From Thalassospira lucentensis (GTDB taxonomy: Bacteria; Pseudomonadota; Alphaproteobacteria; Rhodospirillales; Thalassospiraceae): a stretch of 64,000 nucleotides of DNA. The DNA is taken from contig NZ_LPVY01000022.1 of the NCBI RefSeq assembly GCF_001613805.1, positions 78,815 through 142,814 of the forward strand, in the 5' to 3' direction. Numbering within the stretch: the first letter of the stretch is position 1; the number at the start of each line of letters is the position of its first letter. Made by a program: the position numbers and the translations under genes. The notes beneath the pieces were generated by a model. The model had not been told where the DNA came from, did no database searches, and saw only the letters and a list, made by a program, of their open reading frames with translations. Shown piece after piece: positions 44,371 to 52,352 of this stretch.

Positions 44371-45684
44371 GTGTTTACCCCGAACTTCCTGACCGCAAAT
44401 GACAAATCTGGCGCATATCCGCCATCCTACTACGCGGCAACGGCGAACAAGATCGCACCCTTTGCCGAATTGGACGGGAATAAGGCTTGTGATGTCGTTG
44501 TTGTGGGCGGCGGGTTTACCGGTTTGTCATCGGCACTTCATCTGGCAGAACGCGGATACAGTGTTGTGTTGCTTGAAGCGCACCGGGTTGGTTGGGGCGC
44601 ATCAGGGCGCAATGGCGGGCAGGTCGGTTCGGGACAGCGCCGCGAGCAGGACGACCTTGAAAAGATGGTCGGTCGCGAAGACGCCAGAAAGCTATGGGAT
44701 ATTGCCGAGCAATCCAAGGACATCGTCAAAAGCCTGATTACAAAACATGATATCGACTGCGACTGGAAGCCCGGTATTTTGCATGCGGATCATCGTGAAC
44801 GGTTCGTTTCAGGCACGCACGAATATGCCGAGAAACTCCGAACCGAATATGGCTATGAAGCCATTCGCGCCGTTGGCCGGGATGAAATCCGCAACATGCT
44901 GGGGTCGGAATTTTATCATGGCGGGTCGCTTGATATGGAGGCAGGGCATCTTCATCCGCTGAACTTCGCGCTTGGGCTTGCGGATGCGGCACGTGCTGCC
45001 GGGGCGAATATCTACGAAAACGCGACTGTCACCAGCTATGACAATGGTGAAAAGGTCGTTGTCACAACAGCGGGCGGGCACCGTGTGACAGCGGACATGA
45101 TGGTGCTGGGCTGCAACGGGTATCTTGACGGGCTCGAAGACCGGGTTGCCAGACGGGTGATGCCGATCAACAATTTCGTTATCGCGACCGAGCCATTGGG
45201 TGATGATCTGGCGCGCGAACTGATCCGCGATGATGTTGCCGTCGCGGATTCAAAATTCGTGATCAATTATTATCGTCTGTCGGCCGATAAACGGATGCTG
45301 TTTGGCGGCGGGGAGACATATAGCTATCACTTCCCCAAGGATATCAAATCCTTTGTCGCACCCCATATGCTGGAAGTTTATCCGCAGCTTAAAGACGTTA
45401 AAATCGATTATGGCTGGGGCGGGACGCTTGCGATTACGATGAACCGTATGCCGTTCTTCCGCAAGGTCGAGGACCGGGTATTCACCGCGACCGGGTATTC
45501 AGGGCACGGGGTTGCGATGGCGACACTGGCCGGACAGATCATGGCCGATGCGGTATCGGGCACGATGGAACGGTTTGATGTGATGTCGAATATCAGCATT
45601 CCAAGCTTCCCGGGCGGGAAGGCATTGCGCTATCCATTCCTGGTGCTTGCTATGACCTGGTATTCAATCCGCGACAGGCTGTGA
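44371..45684 (+). CDS. puuB: PuuB-like gamma-glutamylputrescine oxidase (copy 1)
   Basis: 437-residue FAD oxidoreductase. FAD motif VVVVGGGFTGLSSALHLAERG at ~33-53 and GWGASGRNGGQVGSGQR at ~72-88, a PuuB hallmark. It should oxidise gamma-glutamylputrescine to the aldehyde plus ammonia and peroxide. It begins with GTG, with GAGG six bases upstream. It stands alone on the plus strand about 4.6 kb before puuA, separated by minus-strand genes. Confidence 0.83.
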   Translation: MFTPNFLTANDKSGAYPPSYYAATANKIAPFAELDGNKACDVVVVGGGFTGLSSALHLAERGYSVVLLEAHRVGWGASGRNGGQVGSGQRREQDDLEKMVGREDARKLWDIAEQSKDIVKSLITKHDIDCDWKPGILHADHRERFVSGTHEYAEKLRTEYGYEAIRAVGRDEIRNMLGSEFYHGGSLDMEAGHLHPLNFALGLADAARAAGANIYENATVTSYDNGEKVVVTTAGGHRVTADMMVLGCNGYLDGLEDRVARRVMPINNFVIATEPLGDDLARELIRDDVAVADSKFVINYYRLSADKRMLFGGGETYSYHFPKDIKSFVAPHMLEVYPQLKDVKIDYGWGGTLAITMNRMPFFRKVEDRVFTATGYSGHGVAMATLAGQIMADAVSGTMERFDVMSNISIPSFPGGKALRYPFLVLAMTWYSIRDRL

Positions 45685-45689
45685 AGTTT

Positions 45690-46352
45690 TCAGGATGCTT
45701 GTGCGCTGCCGCTCGTCACGCCACTGGCGGCAAGGCGGGCCTTGGTCTTCTGCCAGATGGCCGGATTGACAGTCAAAATACCTGCGTCGGTAAATGATAC
45801 ATCATATCCGCGATTAATGGCTGCCTGCATCGTTGCTTTGACGCAGTAATTGCCATCGAGACCGACGATTTGCAGTCTGCCGACTTTCTGGCGTTCCAGA
45901 ACGCGTTCGAGTTCCGGTGCGGTAAAGGCATCGGCACGCGCCTTGGTGATATCGTGATCGATATCACCGTTCAGGCGGGAATCAAGATCAAGGCCAGCTG
46001 ATTTCGGGCTGCCGCGCCCCTTGTTCAACAGCTTTACCAGAAGATTGATGTACCAGCCCTTGAATATCTGACGAACCGAGATCACCGGTTGGCCGGTTTC
46101 GTTGGCAATTTCAACAAGTTCATTGATTGCGGAAATCGTTTTTTCGACCATGGCCGGGTCATAGGCATTTTTGCCCGTGGCCAGCGTAAAATCTTCTTGC
46201 AGATCAATGATGACAAGGGCGCTGTTGAGGCGTTTCGAAAAGTCTATTTTCTTGCCCTTTGTCGGGCTCAGATGACGCTTGTGGCCATAAATCGTATAGG
46301 TGGTAATCAGGGCTAGAATGATGACTGCTCCGATGCCAATCCAAAGCCACAT
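45690..46352 (-). CDS. Membrane-anchored isochorismatase-fold cysteine hydrolase
   Basis: 220 residues. Residues 1-23 form an N-terminal transmembrane anchor (WLWIGIGAVIILALITTYTIYG), followed by a basic KRHL and an isochorismatase-like domain. The catalytic Asp is in ALVIIDLQEDF near residue 51 and the nucleophile Cys in LDGNYCVKATM near 170. Such hydrolases cleave amides, ureido acids or vinyl ethers and are usually soluble; the anchor is unusual. ATG 46352 has GGAG upstream. An in-frame ATG at 46499 gives no family-like sequence. Placed among polyamine genes, but its substrate is unknown. Confidence 0.78.
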   Translation of the reverse strand: MWLWIGIGAVIILALITTYTIYGHKRHLSPTKGKKIDFSKRLNSALVIIDLQEDFTLATGKNAYDPAMVEKTISAINELVEIANETGQPVISVRQIFKGWYINLLVKLLNKGRGSPKSAGLDLDSRLNGDIDHDITKARADAFTAPELERVLERQKVGRLQIVGLDGNYCVKATMQAAINRGYDVSFTDAGILTVNPAIWQKTKARLAASGVTSGSAQAS

Positions 46353-46516
46353 ATCGTCTTTCTCCGCTCTCGTCCGTTCCGTCGTACTTTGCAATCGGTC
46401 TGGCACATAGCAATCTTGCAGGGCTGCCAATATAAGCCCTTTGACTTGCCAGTTCAGTGCGCGTGAAGATTGCCCCCGTCTAGTAATAACACGTAACAAT
46501 ATTTTGTTCGGAGCAG

Positions 46517-46536
46517 GACAATGTTGTCAACATGTC
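46517..46536. promoter_or_regulatory. Palindrome upstream of the cysteine hydrolase
   Basis: ATGTTG-T-CAACAT (46521-46533) is a perfect 13-bp palindrome. GAC and GTC outside it extend the symmetry with a one-base offset. It lies about 165 bases before the hydrolase start and 60 bases after the globin stop, in a 241-base gap. Likely a repressor or activator site for the hydrolase gene. Confidence 0.45.
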
Positions 46537-46593
46537 GGTCTTAAGAAAGCTGACAAAAAGTTTTGCAGTGTGCTGATTGCTATGAATTCTGGC

Positions 46594-47076
46594 CTATTTC
46601 GGGGACCATGCCGAAACCGGATCGTAACGTTCGCCTTTACCCAAAATGACGCCGTTATGCGCAGCAATCCCGATTTCGAAACTTGATGCAATCCGAAGGG
46701 CCCGTTCCATGAAATGGCGCGCGGCGGCTGTTTCACAGTATTCTGAAAGTGTTTCGGCAAACAATTCCAGCCAGCGATCAAAATGGTTCCGGTCGATCCT
46801 GAGCGTCAGGTGCTTTTGCATCGGACGGCCGTCATAGGCGCCACTGGCAAGTGCCACAGATGCCCAGAACATGCACATCCGTTCCAGATGGTGATCCCAA
46901 TCCGTAATTTTCTCCGCGAATACCGGACCCAGCATCGCGTCATCGCGCACCTTTGCGTAAAAGCCATGCACGATATTTTTGATCATGTCGTGATCGATGC
47001 CGGTTTCCTCGCGGATTTTCCGGGTCGCGATTTCGCGGCGTTCTTTGATTTCAGCAAGGGTCGGTTGATCTGACAT
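46594..47076 (-). CDS. Group III truncated hemoglobin
   Basis: About 160 residues, with the 2/2 globin pattern. B10-type Tyr in VHGFYAKVRDD, CD1 Phe region MCMFWASVALASG, proximal His in MQKHLTLRIDRNHFDRWL, and an EEPS-like C-terminus. Group III is indicated by the HFDRW segment. These proteins bind oxygen or nitric oxide; a role in NO or peroxide chemistry near the flavin oxidases is only a guess. ATG 47076 fits the family; ATG 47112 is possible. Confidence 0.87.
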   Translation of the reverse strand: MSDQPTLAEIKERREIATRKIREETGIDHDMIKNIVHGFYAKVRDDAMLGPVFAEKITDWDHHLERMCMFWASVALASGAYDGRPMQKHLTLRIDRNHFDRWLELFAETLSEYCETAAARHFMERALRIASSFEIGIAAHNGVILGKGERYDPVSAWSPK

Positions 47077-47159
47077 GGTCGTCTCATGCTCAATAAGGAT
47101 TGATCCGGGCAATAGCGCAAAGGCCGGGGCCGCGACATGACATAGGTCAGTTTGCCCGA

Positions 47160-48509
47160 TTACGCAAACTCGTCACGCAAACCATAATATCGATAGGCAA
47201 GGCTGCGACCGATCCGGCGGAACCGTGCCAGCGGGAAACGATCGGGCGGTGTACCCATGATCGCGCCGATGTCATCCGGGCCCTTGATACCAAGCATTTG
47301 CTGACCCAGCATTTTTCCAGCCAGACTTCCAAGTGCGACGCCATTGCCATGCCATGCAAGCCCGGTCCAGACATCCCGGTGCTCTGGAACCCGTCCCACA
47401 TAGGGGCGGAACGACTGTGAAAGACAGGCAAGCCCGTTCCAGTGGTGGGTGATTTCAACATCCTGCCATGCCGGGAACATCCGGTGAAAATGCGACAACA
47501 GGTGCCGTTTTGCGGCATCAAAGGCCGTCGGGGTTGCCGTGATGCCGCCACGACCACCAAACATGAAGCGATTGTCGGGCAGCTTGCGGAAATAGTGCAG
47601 CAGAATGCGGCTATCAAATGCCATCAGGTCGCTGGTCCAGCCTTGGTCGGCAAGTTCATTATCGGACATCGGACGCGTGACAAGGATACCTGAAAACACC
47701 GGCATCAATCGCCCGCCGATCCAGTCGGGCAGGTTTTCGGCACTGTAGCCGTTGGTGGCGACGACGACCTTGTTCGCCGAAATTCGCACATTTTGGCAGG
47801 TCAGGATGTAACCGTCCCCGGTGTCTTGGAGATCTTCAATGGTCGCCTGTTCGAATATCCGAACACCTTTGGCCGCGCACATGCGGTGCAACCCGGCAAG
47901 ATATTTTAATGGATGTAGTCCAAAGCCCTGTTTGACATGCAATCCGGCATGGGTTTCCCGTGCATGAAGGCCCCGTTCACGAAGCTGGTCCTCCGTCAGG
48001 AATTTGGTTTCGATATCGGTAAAATGGGCATTTTCGGCTGCCTCTTCACGCAATTCTTTCACGCGGTTGGCCTTGTGCGCCAGTATGACTTCGCCGTCCG
48101 AATGACGATCCGCATCAACATTCCACTCTTCAAGCCGCGATGCGACAAGGTCGATTGCAGTACGTTGAAGCTTGGCAAAATGGCGTGTTTGGTCATCACC
48201 AAACTGTTTGGCAAGCTGGGCATAGCTTTTGCCATTTCCGCCCATGCAGCAAAATCCGCCATTGCGCCCCGATGCGCCCCAACCAGAACGCCCGGCATCA
48301 AACACGGCAACATCAACACCATTTTCGGCCAGTTCCAACGCAGCCGACAGCCCGGTATAGCCGCCACCGATGATCGCGACATCGGCCGTGATCGTGCCAT
48401 CCTCGGGGAGGTGATCGCAGTCGGGCAGGGGGGCGGCACTGACAGCCCAGAAGCTTTGGGGCATGCTATTGGTTTGATAGGCCGCAGGTTGATAAAGGCG
48501 TTTAAGCAT
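47160..48509 (-). CDS. PuuB-like FAD amine oxidase (copy 2)
   Basis: 449-residue FAD oxidoreductase, clearly related to copy 1. It has VAIIGGGYTGLSAALELAENG at ~44-64, then GWGASGRNGGFCCMGGNGKSY, and ends in YRYYGLRDEF. Downstream of the class III transaminase with a hairpin between, so probably cotranscribed. It may act on gamma-glutamylputrescine or another N-substituted amine; the change from QVGSGQR in copy 1 to FCCMGGNG suggests a different substrate. ATG 48509 opens the homologous region. Confidence 0.82.
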   Translation of the reverse strand: MLKRLYQPAAYQTNSMPQSFWAVSAAPLPDCDHLPEDGTITADVAIIGGGYTGLSAALELAENGVDVAVFDAGRSGWGASGRNGGFCCMGGNGKSYAQLAKQFGDDQTRHFAKLQRTAIDLVASRLEEWNVDADRHSDGEVILAHKANRVKELREEAAENAHFTDIETKFLTEDQLRERGLHARETHAGLHVKQGFGLHPLKYLAGLHRMCAAKGVRIFEQATIEDLQDTGDGYILTCQNVRISANKVVVATNGYSAENLPDWIGGRLMPVFSGILVTRPMSDNELADQGWTSDLMAFDSRILLHYFRKLPDNRFMFGGRGGITATPTAFDAAKRHLLSHFHRMFPAWQDVEITHHWNGLACLSQSFRPYVGRVPEHRDVWTGLAWHGNGVALGSLAGKMLGQQMLGIKGPDDIGAIMGTPPDRFPLARFRRIGRSLAYRYYGLRDEFA

Positions 48510-48561
48510 GGCGGACTCTTTAGAGGTGGCGCGTCTAAGCGGTGTTCTGGGGGGAAATGAT

Positions 48562-48597
48562 AAACACCCGGCGGATGATATATCGCGCCGGGTGTTT
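48562..48597 (-). other. Hairpin between spuC-like and puuB-like genes
   Basis: Perfect 12-bp stem AAACACCCGGCG / CGCCGGGTGTTT with a 12-base loop. On the minus strand it is followed by only a broken T tract, so it is either a weak terminator or an attenuating or processing element between the two genes. Confidence 0.6.
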
Positions 48598-48624
48598 GTG
48601 TAATGTCTTGATTTAAATCGGAAC

Positions 48625-49995
48625 TTACATTTTTCCGATTTTTTTGGCTGTCGCATCAAAGGCTGCACGGGCCCGTTTGACCAGTTCATCAACTTCGCCG
48701 TGCGTGATGCAAAGCGGCGGCGAGGCCACCATGCGATCACCGCAGGCCCGCATGATAACGCCATTTTCCACACAGGCATCACGGCAGATGGTGCCGACCG
48801 TGCCCGGTTTATCGAACGGTTTGCGCGTTGCCTTGTTTTCCACCAGCGGAATACCGGCAATCAGGCCGACGGTTTCAACCGCACCGACCAGCGGATGATC
48901 GGCTAGGGTTTTGAGCTTTTCGGCAAAATACGGACCGATGTCATCGCGAACGCGTTCAACCAGTTTTTCATCACGAATGATGCGGATGTTTTCCAATGCC
49001 ACGGCTGCTGCTGCCGGGTGTCCGGAATAGGTAAATCCGTGGGTGAACTCGCCGCACTCATTGATCAGGACATCAGCAACCCGTTCGCCGACCATGACAG
49101 CTGAAATCGGAAGGTAACCCGATGACATGCCCTTTGCCATCGGCATCAGGTCCGGCTTGATATCGAACGTGTCCGACCCAAACCAGTTGCCGGTGCGGCC
49201 AAAGCCGCAAATAACCTCGTCAGCAATCATAAGGATATCGTATTTTTTGCAGATGCGTTGAATTTCCGGCCAGTAGGTTGACGGCGGAATGATCACGCCA
49301 CCGGCCCCCTGGATGGGTTCACCAATGAAGGCACCGACGCGATCAGCACCGAGTTGTTCGATTTTTTCTTCGAGCTTGCGCGCCGCAATCAACCCGAATT
49401 CTTCGGGGGTGTGATCGCCGCCTTCACCGTACCAGTATGGCTGATCGATATGGGCGACATCGGGCAAAAGCGGCCCGCCCTGAGAATGCATGCCCGCCAT
49501 GCCGCCAAGCGACGCCCCGGCAATGGTCGAGCCGTGATAGGCGTTTTTGCGGCTGATGATAAAGGTGCGTTCCGGCTGACCTTTAAGCTTCCAGTACTGG
49601 CGGACCATGCGAACGACCGTGTCGTTCGCTTCCGAGCCGGAATTGGCATAAAAGACATGGTTTAACCCGTCCGGCGTGATTTCGGCGAGAACCTTTGAAA
49701 GCTCGATCGCAGGCGTGTTCGCGCACTGGAAGAAGTTGTTGTAGTAGGGCAGTTCAAGCATCTGATTATAGGCGGCGTCGGCAAGTTCCTTGCGGCCATA
49801 GCCGACATTGACGCACCAAAGGCCTGCCATGCCATCCAGATATTGTTTGCCGTGCGAATCTTCGATGAACACACCTTTGGCGCGTGTAATCACGCGTGTG
49901 CCGCGGCTGTTTAGATCCGCTGTATCGGTAAACGGATGAATATGGTGCTGCTGATCGATATCCTGCCAATAGGCGGTTTTGTCGAAATTATTCAT
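48625..49995 (-). CDS. spuC: Class III transaminase, putrescine-pyruvate type (SpuC-like)
   Basis: 456-residue PLP enzyme. It begins MNNFDKTAYWQDIDQQHHIHPFTD, as in SpuC. Further motifs are FYANSGSEANDTVVRM, YHGSTIAGASLGG, ILMIADEVICGFGRTG and the PLP Lys in PMAKGMSSGYLP. It transfers the amino group of putrescine, or a related diamine or omega-amino acid, to pyruvate, giving 4-aminobutanal. ATG 49995 has AGGAG upstream. Divergent from puuA, it offers a second route for putrescine. Confidence 0.86.
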   Translation of the reverse strand: MNNFDKTAYWQDIDQQHHIHPFTDTADLNSRGTRVITRAKGVFIEDSHGKQYLDGMAGLWCVNVGYGRKELADAAYNQMLELPYYNNFFQCANTPAIELSKVLAEITPDGLNHVFYANSGSEANDTVVRMVRQYWKLKGQPERTFIISRKNAYHGSTIAGASLGGMAGMHSQGGPLLPDVAHIDQPYWYGEGGDHTPEEFGLIAARKLEEKIEQLGADRVGAFIGEPIQGAGGVIIPPSTYWPEIQRICKKYDILMIADEVICGFGRTGNWFGSDTFDIKPDLMPMAKGMSSGYLPISAVMVGERVADVLINECGEFTHGFTYSGHPAAAAVALENIRIIRDEKLVERVRDDIGPYFAEKLKTLADHPLVGAVETVGLIAGIPLVENKATRKPFDKPGTVGTICRDACVENGVIMRACGDRMVASPPLCITHGEVDELVKRARAAFDATAKKIGKM

Positions 49996-50297
49996 AACGT
50001 CTCCTGACAGCGATACTTGCCTGTTTTGTGCGATATGTTGAACATCTTGGCTAAGTGTTCGTTTTTTTGAACACCTTTGCAAGGGGAAATTTTATGAAAC
50101 AAATTTGTCGTCCTGGAGCCAGATTTGATATGGGCTGGTTGTTTCAAACCATTCCTAATATCCATGGCAACCACGTCAGGGATTTATTTTGCACTGCATT
50201 ATTTGCACGATATATCGAACGAGGGGCTTGACCGCAATCATTGGGCGGGGCACGATGAAAAGGTGAAATAAATAGGCTTTTCTGGGAGTATTAGACG
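49996..50297. promoter_or_regulatory. Divergent spuC / puuA regulatory region
   Basis: 302 bases with no gene. Contains the GTT/AAC inverted repeats listed at 50035, the palindrome CGATATATCG (50208-50217), and a weak plus-strand promoter TTGACC (50228) with CACGAT (50251) at 17-base spacing, pointing to puuA. Confidence 0.5.
50035..50074. promoter_or_regulatory. Paired inverted repeats, possible PuuR-type operators
   Basis: ATGTT-G-AACAT (50035-50045) and GTGTTC-N8-GAACAC (50055-50074) lie close together, 40-80 bases before spuC. They share a GTT/AAC half-site and may bind the XRE-cupin regulator encoded downstream of puuA. Not matched to any published consensus. Confidence 0.42.
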
Positions 50298-51680
50298 ATG
50301 AACAAGTCGTTCGTCGAAGACAGTAGGGCGGAAGCTCAACGATTCTTTGAAGCAAATCCGGATATAGAACTTGTCGAATTACTCATTCCTGACGTGAATG
50401 GGGTGTTCCGGGGCAAGCGAATCAGCAAGCAGAAGTTTCTCAAAAGCTTCCATGAAGGCATCAATATGCCGGGGTCCGTGTGTCTGGTGGATATCACCGG
50501 CGACAACCCGGAAGGTACCGGTCTGCTTTGGTCCAGTGGTGATCAGGACAATGTTGCCAAGCCGATACCGGGAACCCTGCATGCGGTTCCGTATGGTGAA
50601 CTGCCGTTGGCCCAGGTCATGATGAGCCTGTATAATCTGGACGGTACAAAATTCTTTGCCGATCCGCGGAACGTTCTGCAGGCGGTTGTTGACCGTCTAG
50701 CAGCGGATGGTTTCTATCCGACCGTGGCGCTGGAACTTGAATTCTATCTTGCCGATCAGAATGAACAAACTGCTGCACCGTTGCCGCCTGCACCGCTTGG
50801 CGGCGGGATCGCATCGGACGGTGTTCAGGTCTATGGCCTTCAGCAGATCGAGGATTTCGAAAAAGTCCTTCATGACGCGGTTGCCGAGCTGAACCGGCAG
50901 GGCATTCCGGCCGATACAATCGTTGCCGAAGCCGGCCCCGGCCAGTTTGAAATCAATCTGGGGCATGTGAATGACCCGATGCAGGCGGCTGATCACGCCA
51001 TGCAGCTTAAACGCGTTGTCAAAGGCATTGCCTGGGATCACGGCGTGACCGCAACATTCATGGCCAAGCCGTATTCCGATCAGGCGGGTAACGGATTGCA
51101 TGTTCATGTTTCGCTGCGTGACAAGGAAGGCAAGAACGTCCTTTCGCCCAAGGGGGACGAGGATGTTTCCGACCTGCTGTTGCACGCGATTGGCGGTTTG
51201 CAGGCGTCAATGTTTGAAAGCATGGCGATTTTTGCGCCCAACCCGAATTCCTATCGCCGGTTCCAGAACAAGGCCTATGCGCCGATGTCTCCGAACTGGG
51301 GGCTCAATAACCGTACCGTGGCACTTCGTATTCCGGCAGGCGGCCCGGAAGCTGCCCGCATCGAGCATCGTGTGTCGGGCGCGGATGCCAATCCGTATCT
51401 GGTTCTGGCCTGTGTTTTGGCAGGCATGCATTACGGCATGAAGAACAAGCTTGATCCGGGTGATCCGATTGTCGGCAACGGCTATGAGCAGCATGGCGGG
51501 CGGATCGTGCCGCGCAGCATGATTTCGGCACTCGACCGTTTTGTCGAAGGTGACATCGTCAAGGAATATCTGGGCGAGCGGTTTGTCGAGGTTTTCGATA
51601 TCTGCCGACGTTCCGAATATGACGAATTCTTTTCCGAAGTCACGCCGCTTGAATACCGTTGGTATCTTGACGCGGTATAA
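50298..51680 (+). CDS. puuA: Gamma-glutamylputrescine synthetase (glutamine synthetase family)
   Basis: 460-residue ligase of the GS family that joins glutamate to putrescine with ATP, the first step of the Puu pathway. ELVELLIPDVNGVFRGKRI near residue 25, metal-binding ALELEFYL, AGPGQFEINL, GNGLHVHVSL and the NRTVALRIPAGG Arg motif are present. The Tyr-loop adenylylation region of true glutamine synthetase is absent. First gene of puuA-puuR-puuC-speB. Confidence 0.88.
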   Translation: MNKSFVEDSRAEAQRFFEANPDIELVELLIPDVNGVFRGKRISKQKFLKSFHEGINMPGSVCLVDITGDNPEGTGLLWSSGDQDNVAKPIPGTLHAVPYGELPLAQVMMSLYNLDGTKFFADPRNVLQAVVDRLAADGFYPTVALELEFYLADQNEQTAAPLPPAPLGGGIASDGVQVYGLQQIEDFEKVLHDAVAELNRQGIPADTIVAEAGPGQFEINLGHVNDPMQAADHAMQLKRVVKGIAWDHGVTATFMAKPYSDQAGNGLHVHVSLRDKEGKNVLSPKGDEDVSDLLLHAIGGLQASMFESMAIFAPNPNSYRRFQNKAYAPMSPNWGLNNRTVALRIPAGGPEAARIEHRVSGADANPYLVLACVLAGMHYGMKNKLDPGDPIVGNGYEQHGGRIVPRSMISALDRFVEGDIVKEYLGERFVEVFDICRRSEYDEFFSEVTPLEYRWYLDAV

Positions 51681-51734
51681 CGCCACTTTTGTAAAATGGT
51701 CGCCGACAAGAGCGACCGACAGGGAAGAGACCGG

Positions 51735-52283
51735 ATGTCACAAAAGGTTGGGGATCGCCTGAAAGCAGTACGTACCATGTACGGGCTATCCCAGCGTGAA
51801 CTGGCGCGCCGCGCCGGTGTCACCAACAGCACGATATCGACGATTGAACAGAACCGGGTCAGCCCGTCGGTCGACAGTCTGGCCAAGGTTCTGGCGGGTA
51901 TCCCCATGAGCCTGATCAACTTCTTTACGATTGATCTGGAAAACGGCGAGGAGATTTTCTTTCGCAAGGAAGATCTCGTCGAACTTTCCGATGGCACCAT
52001 GTCGATGCGTCTTGTCGGCGCAACCCGCAAGGACCGCAATTTGCGCGTCCTTCATGAAATTTATCCGCCCGGCGGTGACACCGGCGACAATCTGATCGTC
52101 CAGAAGGGCGAGGAAGCCGGTGTTGTTGTCCGTGGCAAGCTTGAAGTTACAGTGGGCGAACGTGTTCGTGTTCTGGGACCCGGGGATGCATATTATTTCA
52201 ATGCCGAAATCCCGCACCGGTTCCGCAATGCTGGTGACACGGAATGCGAAGTCGTCAGTGCCGCAACACCGCCGTCATACTGA
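51735..52283 (+). CDS. puuR: XRE-cupin transcriptional regulator, PuuR-like
   Basis: 182 residues. HTH_3 domain at ~5-60 (RLKAVRTMYGLSQRELARRAGVTNSTISTIEQNR) and a C-terminal cupin at ~105-175 (EAGVVVRGKLEVTVGERVRVLGPGDAYYF, then IPHRFRN). PuuR of E. coli has this layout and represses puu genes until putrescine binds. AGGGAAGAGA precedes ATG 51735. It lies between puuA and puuC. Confidence 0.87.
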   Translation: MSQKVGDRLKAVRTMYGLSQRELARRAGVTNSTISTIEQNRVSPSVDSLAKVLAGIPMSLINFFTIDLENGEEIFFRKEDLVELSDGTMSMRLVGATRKDRNLRVLHEIYPPGGDTGDNLIVQKGEEAGVVVRGKLEVTVGERVRVLGPGDAYYFNAEIPHRFRNAGDTECEVVSAATPPSY

Positions 52284-52352
52284 TTGCACAATCATCATGT
52301 TTGAATATTGCGCGGAACAAACAGAACGCGCGATCCGTCAGGAGGATTTCCG

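Noticed and set aside
45690..46352. Isochorismatase-fold protein as PuuD replacement
   Set aside because: PuuD is a class I glutamine-amidotransferase-type hydrolase; this fold differs, so the idea is kept only as a weak guess in the findings.
47160..48860. Longer version of the second PuuB-like gene starting at 48860
   Set aside because: It would add 117 residues without family likeness, overlapping the spuC 3' end and the hairpin at 48562; ATG 48509 opens the homologous region.
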